Made by a program: the position numbers and the translations under genes. The notes beneath the pieces are model-generated. The model saw nothing but the letters and a program-made list of their open reading frames with translations. It was not told the DNA's origin and made no database searches. Shown here one piece after another: positions 56,678-64,000 of a DNA stretch of 64,000 nucleotides. Positions within the stretch are counted from its first letter, which is position 1. Each line of letters begins with the position of its first letter. The DNA comes from Stentor roeselii (lineage: Eukaryota; Ciliophora; Heterotrichea; Heterotrichida; Stentoridae), in assembly GCA_006503475.1 (NCBI GenBank), contig RSEH01000104.1:1-64000 (forward strand), read 5' to 3'.

Positions 56678-56722
56678 TATAAGATACAAAGATCTCCATT
56701 ATCCTTAACTAACTAAATTATC

Positions 56723-58060
56723 TTAAGTGCAATAAGGCTTGAACCCAACTTCAACATTATCCTTGCCAGCCAGGTCATAAATTCCATAAGCCGGTGTAAG
56801 AATAGCGCAAAGTCCCATCAACAAAGTAAGCATAATGACCATAATGGACCCTCTTTTATACTTATTCACAATCGCCTTAATAAAACATATCCCAATAAGT
56901 GACCCAAGAAGAGAAAAGCTGAAAAGCCAAAGTCCATAAATCATTTCCAACTTTCCAGCAATAGCGAATTGAATAATCGACATCGAAGCAGTCACAACAA
57001 TAATCGCTGTTGATGTCCCTGCTGAGACTTCAGGGCGCACGCCAAGTTTTAACATGACTGGCGCGAGGATCAAGGCTCCTCCGAAACTGAGCAAACTTGC
57101 GCCGACCCCTGCGAGTAATCCGAAAATAATGCAGACTGTTAAAGGTTTCCAAGTCCAGATAAGGTCGTAGGTGTCGAAGTTGTAACCAAGGGACATTTTC
57201 TTTCTTGTGTTGTGAACGATGTACCAGGTGACGAAGATTGTGAAGATTCCATAGGCTCCGAAGATCAGAAGAGTCATTATCCAGAAGGCAGGTGTGCATT
57301 GAGTCACTCCGATTATTGATGGGTGTCTTTTACTTCCTCGTAAGAATGATGCGAAGATCGCGAAACCGTAGATTAGGAAGAAGAGAAAGATTGGTATGCA
57401 TGGAAACCATCGCTTTTCACTGCGTATTACGGATTTTAAGTCGTCTGACATCTCGTTTGAGGACTCGTCTACTATTGTTGGCTGGTCTTCTTCGGTTACT
57501 AGTTTTGCTTCGGCTACTTTTAATCGCTCTGAGTTTTCTTTTTTGAAGATTTTGATCGACATGATTGCTGAGGTATATGTTATGTATATTAACACGAGTG
57601 TCAGCAGAGCCAATATGAGCCAACCAGGAAAAATCAGTCCGAGAATGACTCCGATAGTGGTCCCAATCATCAAAGGAGGTGTAAAAAGAGTCAGTATGTA
57701 ATAGTCAATAACCGGTCGATCCCTCGTTGGATGTCTCATAGGCATTCTCAACAAGAACCCAATCCCAGACCCTCCTAAAATGATTAACTGCACCATAGGT
57801 AGTCCGACATCAGTATCATAGTTAAACAAAATCAACAAGATAAGAGTCATCAAAGGCCCGCCTCCCTGCCCAGCAGCATTAGCAAGAGCACTACAAGAGA
57901 AAACAAGTACAGTGCCAAGTATTTCCATGCCATGCAAAGGAAACAGATGCTTATGGACACATTCTTTGCTCTCATTGCAAACATAGTACTTTTTACAGTC
58001 ACTGTCAATCTGGCATCCGGTGGCCAAGGCGACTATTAAAACAAATGCTATTACTCGCAT
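56723..58060 (-). CDS. TauE/SafE-family membrane transporter with Cys-rich lumenal N-terminus
   Basis: 445 residues. A signal peptide (1-15), a short Cys-rich module (CQIDSDCKKYYVCNESKECVHK, ~16-37), then about nine transmembrane segments with the two repeat motifs of the family: SALANAAGQGGGPLM near 56-70 and LLAGVGASLLSFGGALILAP near 320-340, each around GxGGG or GGA. TauE/SafE proteins export sulfonates, sulfite or similar anions in bacteria and occur in ciliates and plants. A long cytosolic loop (~185-225) is acidic. Its start is 17 bp from that of the divergent gene at 58078. Confidence 0.88.
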   Translation of the reverse strand: MRVIAFVLIVALATGCQIDSDCKKYYVCNESKECVHKHLFPLHGMEILGTVLVFSCSALANAAGQGGGPLMTLILLILFNYDTDVGLPMVQLIILGGSGIGFLLRMPMRHPTRDRPVIDYYILTLFTPPLMIGTTIGVILGLIFPGWLILALLTLVLIYITYTSAIMSIKIFKKENSERLKVAEAKLVTEEDQPTIVDESSNEMSDDLKSVIRSEKRWFPCIPIFLFFLIYGFAIFASFLRGSKRHPSIIGVTQCTPAFWIMTLLIFGAYGIFTIFVTWYIVHNTRKKMSLGYNFDTYDLIWTWKPLTVCIIFGLLAGVGASLLSFGGALILAPVMLKLGVRPEVSAGTSTAIIVVTASMSIIQFAIAGKLEMIYGLWLFSFSLLGSLIGICFIKAIVNKYKRGSIMVIMLTLLMGLCAILTPAYGIYDLAGKDNVEVGFKPYCT

Positions 58061-58077
58061 TATAAACCATATTCAAA
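58061..58077. promoter_or_regulatory. 17-bp divergent start-to-start region
   Basis: Only tataaaccatattcaaa separates the start codons of the transporter (minus strand, directly preceded by TTTATA) and the gene at 58078. Confidence 0.5.
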
Positions 58078-58611
58078 ATGGATGCGTATTATACCAAAGC
58101 CAAGCCAAAAGTGAATGATTACAACCCAATCACTCATGGAGGATTCTATAATCAGCCTCCTTCTCCTTTCATCCCTTCCAGAGAGTCACCTGAAAAAAAA
58201 CTCCCCTGGGGGACCCTTGCGGAAAACCCTTTGAAGTACCCCAGATCGACGTCTCTTGCTGGGAAAAACATCTTCTCGGGCAGCTCTACTAGCAGGTCGC
58301 CCAGTGGATTGGATGTCAGTCCTGGGGATAGTCCTCGAATGTATAAAACTAGACCGAAGAATAAAGTTGTTGACCCGATTTCTGGAGAAGTGAAAACTTA
58401 TAATATTGAAAGACCGAAAATTGAAAATCTTGATCTTTCGTATAATAGAGATAAAATTACGAATGATTTTGATGCTGATAGGATTAAAAGATTTGCTCAG
58501 ATCAAGGCGCAGCTTAAGAGTAATGATAATATTGCTGGAAGCTTGAAGAAAGAAGTGCCGTTCTTACCTTATGTTGATCCGTTTATATTGAAGGCTAGGA
58601 TGAATACTTAG
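58078..58611 (+). CDS. Small Pro/Ser/Lys-rich protein, unknown
   Basis: 177 residues, rich in Pro, Ser, Lys and Asn, with no recognised domain. Segments such as YNPITHGGFYNQPPSPF and DPISGEVKTYNIERPKIENLDLSYNR resemble microtubule-associated or axonemal disordered proteins, which is only an impression. It starts after 17 bp of shared upstream sequence. Confidence 0.7.
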   Translation: MDAYYTKAKPKVNDYNPITHGGFYNQPPSPFIPSRESPEKKLPWGTLAENPLKYPRSTSLAGKNIFSGSSTSRSPSGLDVSPGDSPRMYKTRPKNKVVDPISGEVKTYNIERPKIENLDLSYNRDKITNDFDADRIKRFAQIKAQLKSNDNIAGSLKKEVPFLPYVDPFILKARMNT

Positions 58612-59026
58612 AATAGAGATTGTTTAGTAGGATTATTTCTGTATTGGAATTTTAGGGTTTGTTGACGGTTACTTTTTAGTAGTTTTAGAGGATGAAGTAA
58701 TTGGTTATGTAGCTTATTAGATTCAGGGATATAATCATGATGGAAAATCAATGTCTAGTACTTCTGAAGTTTGATTCATTTAGATCGTCAGATTCTAGTT
58801 TTATTATTTTTTTTAGATTTCTATTAGAAAGCCCGGACTTATCATTAAAGAAAAGTGCCTAATCAAATCACAAAATAATTAGACAGGGCTATTATAAACT
58901 AAAGTTTAATTATTCTCGTTAATAATTTTCAAGTAACTTAAATACTTAAACATTTTGAATATAAACTAATCTCACATGACTAAAACCCTAAATTTCCACC
59001 ATATCTTAATTATTAAAATACACATT
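58612..59026. other. Intergenic, AT-rich, no gene seen
   Basis: 415 bp between two convergent genes; T/G-rich on the plus strand in its left part. Contains only very short frames (11 codons at most around ATAATCATGATGG). No RNA seen. Confidence 0.6.
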
Positions 59027-60505
59027 CTACCTTTCAATAATTTCAACCATCATATCTTTAAACTCTTTCAAATCAATGCATCCATCTCCATTTTGATCAA
59101 CTTTCCTAATAACATCTTCCCAAACCTGATCCTCCATCTCATGCCCTAAAATTTCCTTAATCTCCTCAGCAGTGATAGTTCCATTTCCATCAGTATCAAA
59201 CAAGCTAAAAGCATATTCCAAATTTTTAACCGAAACAACAGTTTCCTTCTTTAAAGTCGCAACCAAAAACTCAGAATAATCAACAAATCCATTACAATCA
59301 TTATCAACAGTCTGAAAAATCCTCTCAACTTCCTTCAAAGCATCTTCTTCCTTCATATTTTTGCTAAACTCTTGAAAAAGTTCATCTTTGCTGAGTTTTC
59401 CATCGCCATTAGTATCAATAGTTTTAAAAGTTTCAGCAAGTTGTTTAATTTCTTTTTTTGAGACTAAATGAGAAGAAATAAAAGTCAAGACCGCATGTTG
59501 GAGCTTTTGAGTCGCTCGAAAACGTCTGAGGTTGCTGATGACTGCGGGGATTGGTTTGGACTTTTCCTTGTTGTTTATTTGAAGCCAAGGATGGTTGAGT
59601 GCATTTTCAGCGGATATGCGAGTTTCAGGTTCGTATTCCATCATCTGTGAGACGAGATTTTTACCTTCTTCGGAAATGTGAGACCATTCAGAGGAATTTA
59701 ATGAAAAGTAACCTTTTTCCACTTTCTTTAAAATTTCTGCATCGTCTTTGCCGGTGAATGGAGGATGACCTGAAAGCATTATGTAAAGAATCACTCCGCA
59801 ACTCCAAATGTCGCATTTTTCGCTGTAGTTTCTTTTGAGCACCTCTGGAGCGATGTAGTAACATGTGCCTAGTCTTGCTTTCATTGGAGTTTCACCTGTA
59901 TAAACCGTTGAAGCACCGAAATCGATGATTTTTAAAGTACCTTCGGCACTTTTGGTTTCTAATAATAGGTTTTCAGGCTTTAGGTCACGGTGGACTATGC
60001 CTTTTGAGTGGCAATAGTTCACTGCTTGAAGAAGCTGCTTCATGAAATGAGCCGCTATCGTTTCTGATAGGTGCTCAGAGGATGATAGATACTCAAATAG
60101 CTCTCCGCCTTTTAGAAGTTCTGTTACGATGTGATAACACTTGGAATCTTCGTAGTATTCAAAGATTTTCAGGACATTAGGATGGTCAATTTCTTTTAAT
60201 ATCTCGATCTCAGAGAAAAATTGAAGTTTTGAAATAGAGTCTTTCAAAATTCGTTCCTTTTTCATCGTTTTAATTGCACGCTCATTGTTGGATGGTTTAT
60301 GAACTGCAATCCGAACACAACCGAAAGCTCCTGCACCTAAAACAGGGCCCATTTCATAGTCTTTCGAGAGGTCGCTGGTTTTGTGGAATACAAAAGTACT
60401 TGGTCGTATTGCTCCCTTTGTTGGAGAAGCAAGAGGAGTGAAGTGACTTGAAGAAGTAGATTTTATAATTGCTCTGCGAACTGTTTTAGATGTGTTGCAG
60501 CCCAT
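59027..60505 (-). CDS. Calcium-dependent protein kinase (CDPK) with four EF hands
   Basis: 492 residues. MGCNTSKT start (myristoylation/palmitoylation). Kinase domain ~52-312 with LGAGAFGCV, RAIK, HRDLKPEN, DFG and GTCYYIAPEV. The C-terminal ~150 residues hold a calmodulin-like domain with four EF hands: DTNGDGKLSKDE, DNDCNGFVDYSE, DTDGNGTITAEE and DQNGDGCIDLKE, all with the main calcium ligands. CDPKs phosphorylate targets in direct response to calcium. It is the complete, calcium-binding relative of the two short CAMK genes in this window. Confidence 0.97.
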   Translation of the reverse strand: MGCNTSKTVRRAIIKSTSSSHFTPLASPTKGAIRPSTFVFHKTSDLSKDYEMGPVLGAGAFGCVRIAVHKPSNNERAIKTMKKERILKDSISKLQFFSEIEILKEIDHPNVLKIFEYYEDSKCYHIVTELLKGGELFEYLSSSEHLSETIAAHFMKQLLQAVNYCHSKGIVHRDLKPENLLLETKSAEGTLKIIDFGASTVYTGETPMKARLGTCYYIAPEVLKRNYSEKCDIWSCGVILYIMLSGHPPFTGKDDAEILKKVEKGYFSLNSSEWSHISEEGKNLVSQMMEYEPETRISAENALNHPWLQINNKEKSKPIPAVISNLRRFRATQKLQHAVLTFISSHLVSKKEIKQLAETFKTIDTNGDGKLSKDELFQEFSKNMKEEDALKEVERIFQTVDNDCNGFVDYSEFLVATLKKETVVSVKNLEYAFSLFDTDGNGTITAEEIKEILGHEMEDQVWEDVIRKVDQNGDGCIDLKEFKDMMVEIIER

Positions 60506-60923
60506 TCAGATTTTTTATTTAGAGCAGAATAAATTAGGAATAATGATATTGAGATTAAGTGAGGAGGATAAGTGAGTTTGCTTATTTAATTGTTGAATCG
60601 TATAAATTAAGATTTTTAATAAATCTCACTTTCTCTAAATAATGTTTTTTGATATGTAAATTGAGTATAAAAAATTTTGTTTTTATTTATATAATCTCAC
60701 ATTATTAAAACACCTTGATGATAATTTTAAAAATTAGATATTTAAAATCACTTATCTTTGAAAAAAGTTTTATATTATCTTTAAACACTTAGTACTTTAA
60801 ATCCTAAATAATCATAATGGCCTTCAAACTTTCATCAATTCACAGTCTTTTCTTATTCCTCAACATTCCTTAAAAGCTATTATAATAATTAAAATGAAAT
60901 TTTTAAAACCACATAATTGAAAA
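60506..60923. other. Intergenic, AT-rich, with small upstream frames
   Basis: 418 bp between divergent genes. Holds a 19-codon frame (60817-60873) with a normal-looking start context, and others too short to judge. They may be upstream frames of the amidase gene. Confidence 0.5.
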
Positions 60924-62737
60924 ATGGAGACTATAAAGTCTGGTATTTCATCTCTGATCTCTAAACTTGCAGAAGTCGCAGAGGTGCTGACCTCTAAACT
61001 TCCTAAAAAGAAGTCAAAACGTTTTTTCTTCTTTTTAACAGTGGCAAGTGGCTCTTACGTGATTTATCATGTGGCCGAGTACGCAAGGGACAGAGTCAGA
61101 GCCTCTAACTTTAAAAAGCGATCAGCGAGGCTTCTTCACAAACGTGACTCGAAGCCATGTCCAAAGCTAGACCTTCCTGATAAATCAAGACAATCTTACA
61201 TCATCTCACTTCATGGCTTCCAAATCGCTCAAAAAATACGCTCAGGCGAATTAGGAGCTGAAGAAGTCTTGCATACTTTCATTTCTAGAGCTAATCGGCT
61301 TGGGCGTTCACTACGATTGTCAGGAGAAGAGCCATTTGAATCAGCGCTGGATTCTCTTAAACAATTATCTACCAACCCATCCGGTATTTTATATGGTGTT
61401 CCAATATCAATAAAAGATGAAATAAACCAATCCGGTTGTTCCTCAGCAACCGGAATAACCTGGGCAGCCGAAATAATCCAAGAAAAAACTCAATCCTAGT
61501 CGATCTCCTTCGTAAGCAAGGTGCTCTTCCATTTATCCGAGGCAGTGCAATGCAGGGTCTGATGTGGTACGAGACGACCAACAACATTTACGGAGCAGCG
61601 ACAAACCCTTGGGACTCAAGGCGATCACCCGGAGGCAGTTTCGGGGGAGACGCGGGTCTAGTCTCTTCAAGAGCAGCAGCGATTGGAATCGGGTCAGACC
61701 TTGGAGGTTCAGTCAGAATCCCTGCGACCTTCAACGGAATCTTCGGGTTTAAATTTTCCTCTCGTCGAAGCACTTATGTTGAAAGCGTCAATCCTCATCC
61801 AACAGGTCACCATTGTTTAGGCCTTCTCATCAGAAACTCGTATGGAGCCCTTTCTCATTGTGTCGAGGACCTGGCCTTGGTACTCGAGGCTTGGAGTCAA
61901 CCTGAAATGAGAGAACATGACGAAACTTGTGTACCTTTGAAGTTCGACCATGAAACTTTTGATAGTAAAAAACATTTGAAAATCGGGTACTTTGATTATA
62001 ATCATGTCTTTGAATGTGCTGGGGTCATCAAGAAAGTCATTCAAGAGTCTGTCGAGCATTTGAAGTCTGAAGGACATACTTTGATTAGGATTGATACGGA
62101 ATTCATGAAACCTGTGCCTAGAATGTTCACTAAGGGATTGTTTGCGGTTTCTGGGAACTTTATGATGGAAGTGCTGCGAGGGGAAGACCCTATGTGGACC
62201 TACAAGCTTTATTATTATCAGAATAAGACTTGGCTTGCTAATTTCTTTTACAAACTTTCTTTTCGACTTGGAGGGTACTCGGAGATTGCGAAGTACTTGG
62301 ACTGTATCGACCCTCTCAGTCTTCAGCAGTTTTGTGGAGTTTCGAATGAGTTTGGAGCGTTTAAGTACCAATTGAATAGATATTGGAGCGAATTACAACT
62401 TGATGCTGTCGTTTGTCCTATTTTTCCTTTAGTGGCTCCTTTGGTTGGAACTAGTTTGAAGATTCCTCATGCGTTTTCTTATTCGTTTGTTTGGAATGTT
62501 GCTGACTATCCTGCTGGTGTTCTTCCTGCTCGGTTGGTTCAAGAAGGTGAAGACATTTATCAAGGCGATGAAAGGGATACTTCTGTTAAAATCTCGAAAG
62601 AAATCATGGGAAATAGTGTCGGACTTCCTGTATCTGTCCAGGTCGTGGCCAAGCCTTTTGAAGATGAAAAGGCTTTGAGGGTTATGAAAATTCTGGATAG
62701 TCATTTCAAGTTCAACTTCAGTCCTAAACTTGATTAA
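60924..62737 (+). CDS. FAAH-like amidase with an apparent one-base frameshift
   Basis: Two frames cover one amidase-signature protein. The first (to TAG 61497) has an N-terminal hydrophobic segment (~35-55), then YGVPISIKDEINQSG with the catalytic Lys. The second resumes with LVDLLRKQGALPFIRG and SRRSPGGSFGGDAG, then GIGSDLGGSVRIPATFNGIFGFK, containing the cis-Ser and the nucleophile Ser. Between them, six A at 61483-61488 give the shift: one extra A would continue the family alignment, and no 15- or 16-nt GT..AG intron fits. Likely an integral membrane fatty-acid amide hydrolase. It could be an assembly indel, a recent mutation or ribosomal frameshifting. Confidence 0.85.
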
Positions 62738-62810
62738 GTTAGTTATTAATTAAATACTCAATAGGTTCTTAATCATACAGAGAATTTACCTCACTTTAAC
62801 GCTCGCCACT

Positions 62811-63431
62811 ATGTCTAATAAAATGAATTCTCGTCATCGTAGAGCTCCTTCAGCTTTGCCACTTATTGGGCTGGATGACCTGTACGAATCCCCTACTTCT
62901 GAATACATGACCAGTCAGCCCTTACCTAAGTTCTCATCCTCCACGAAGGACTCAAGTTTACTAAAGCAAAGTTTGAAGCCCTTAAACGGAAAATTTTCGT
63001 ATAACACTCCCAGTGGTCAAAATAATGAATTTTTCAAGTACGACAACAGCAGCAATGAAAGTTCTTTGAAAGGATCAGTTCAGAGGACTGAGATTTGTGA
63101 AAGAATTGAAATTCTGAGTGAAGTTGAGAATGACGATCCTCTTGACGAGCTGTCTTCCGCTATCGATCTGATCGTCAGAAGAAGGGAAAATGCGAAGAAC
63201 AAGGCCTTGATCAACAAGAAGAGCGTCAAAGCTCAACTTGGACTTATGTTTAAACTTGAACTGTCTGATGTCGATACTGACCGACGGAGAGACAATAATA
63301 AAAATACTGAAGAAACCATTGAAGGCCCTGGATCTTCTTTTAATGTTGATGACTTGAGTCTTGTCAAGTTTGACGCAAGTATCGAACATGTGAAAAGAAG
63401 GAAAGGCAAGACTGTCAAGTTTAAGGATTAA
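62811..63431 (+). CDS. Low-complexity hydrophilic protein, unknown
   Basis: 206 residues, Ser/Asn/Lys/Asp-rich, with one likely helical stretch (~105-150, LSSAIDLIVRRRENAKNKALINKKSVKAQLG) and no recognised domain. The ATG follows ACGCTCGCCACT, unlike the TATA-like context of most starts here. Confidence 0.68.
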   Translation: MSNKMNSRHRRAPSALPLIGLDDLYESPTSEYMTSQPLPKFSSSTKDSSLLKQSLKPLNGKFSYNTPSGQNNEFFKYDNSSNESSLKGSVQRTEICERIEILSEVENDDPLDELSSAIDLIVRRRENAKNKALINKKSVKAQLGLMFKLELSDVDTDRRRDNNKNTEETIEGPGSSFNVDDLSLVKFDASIEHVKRRKGKTVKFKD

Positions 63432-63656
63432 GTTAAGGGTTTATATTTATCGAGCATGGGAAGGTTTGGATAATAAACTTTCTAGAAACTTTTCAGATAA
63501 TTACTTGATTTTTAGAATGAACTATAAAATATTGAAGTTCTTTAAAGGTTTAGCGATTTTTTTATAATTTTTAGGAAAACGAGAGATATTTTATCTATTT
63601 TCACTTTTTTATAACTGATAAGGTCTTTATATAATAACTATTTTTTTTAAAATAAC

Positions 63657-64000
63657 CTAATCATCTTTGATAATTATTCTCACAATTTCACCTTTCGTCC
63701 TTTCCTTGGTTTCTACAAGTTCGAAAAAGCAATGAACCGCAGCGAAAGCCATAAAAACTGCAAAAGACGTAAAAATCCAAGACATATGAACTCCTGATAT
63801 AATCGCAAAATCAAATCCAAAGCAAACAAAACTCTGCATTAAAAAATTCATGCCGACAGCAAGACTCATAACCTGCTGATTCAAAACTTCAGCACAATAA
63901 ATCCAAAGAGTAGTTCCAAAAGAAAAGCTAAAAAAGAACAAATACGCTAAAACCAATGCAAGTTTAAAACTCTCAGAAATCGATGAAAACCTTGAAACAA
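63657..64000 (-). CDS. MFS sugar-porter-like transporter, C-terminal part only
   Basis: The frame is open to the window edge, so only the last ~114 residues are seen. Visible are at least three transmembrane segments (LALVLAYLFFFSFSFGTTLWIYCAE, a second near QQVMSLAVGMNFLMQSFVCFGF and a third near WIFTSFAVFMAFAAVHCFF) and a final ELVETKERTKGEI, similar to the PETKG motif that ends TM12 in sugar porters. The WxYxxE motif between helices also fits. Substrate unknown; no gap between this gene and the window edge. Confidence 0.8.
   Translation of the reverse strand, partial: VSRFSSISESFKLALVLAYLFFFSFSFGTTLWIYCAEVLNQQVMSLAVGMNFLMQSFVCFGFDFAIISGVHMSWIFTSFAVFMAFAAVHCFFELVETKERTKGEIVRIIIKDD

Noticed and set aside
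60817-60873. 19-codon frame with a good start context
   Set aside because: Too short to support as a gene; kept only as a possible upstream frame of the amidase gene.
1-64000. tRNA, rRNA, CRISPR arrays and telomere ends
   Set aside because: None recognised by eye; small RNAs cannot be excluded without a covariance search such as tRNAscan-SE.

Overview
The window looks like macronuclear DNA of a heterotrich ciliate, most probably Stentor or a close relative. It is AT-rich and packed with genes: about 55 genes in 64 kb, often only 2 to 50 bp apart. TAA, TAG and TGA all act as stops, which argues against Blepharisma (TGA read as Trp) and against the TAA/TAG=Gln ciliates. Eight introns can be inferred directly from frame breaks inside conserved proteins. 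Every one is exactly 15 nt long, GT...AG, and this size is a known Stentor/heterotrich hallmark. The gene content also fits a ciliate: protein kinases, a CDPK, a tubulin ligase-like protein, axoneme-type proteins and a MAK/ICK kinase.

Layout. 1-16 kb: a partial membrane protein, two RING-CH membrane proteins, a PP2C, a CAMK kinase, coiled-coil proteins, a PABPN1-like RRM protein, a Cys/His zinc protein and a CFAP97-domain protein. 16-27 kb: an AGC-type kinase (one intron), FolC, a MAK-like kinase, R2R3-Myb, myotubularin and a TTLL enzyme. 27-38 kb: deoxyhypusine hydroxylase (two introns), a C2H2/AT-hook protein, mitochondrial-type DnaJ, a PDI-like protein, a kinase, a large LRR protein, an RRM+KH protein, two tandem cob(I)alamin adenosyltransferases and a three-repeat Myb. 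38-50 kb: a BPI-like protein, a TPR/cyclic-nucleotide-binding protein, a decayed Merlin/IS1595-type DNA transposon, another kinase, two tandem L-threonine dehydrogenases, coiled-coil proteins and a SHIPPO-repeat protein. 50-64 kb: an Arb2-like protein, a PH-domain protein rebuilt across an intron, a serine carboxypeptidase S28, an RBM28/Nop4-like protein, membrane proteins, a TauE/SafE transporter, a CDPK, a FAAH-like amidase with an apparent frameshift, and the end of an MFS transporter.

The genes do not form pathway operons; neighbours are mostly unrelated. Common themes are signalling at membranes (six proteins begin with an N-myristoylation-type MG.. sequence), cilia/cytoskeleton, and mitochondrial or cofactor metabolism. 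The most unusual signals are structural: sharply bounded alternating codon-composition blocks inside genes, TATAAT-like elements touching start codons, near-zero intergenic gaps, a tandemly triplicated convergent gene junction, and a palindromic AACGG element at the start of the three-repeat Myb gene. No tRNA, rRNA, CRISPR array or telomere was recognised by eye.
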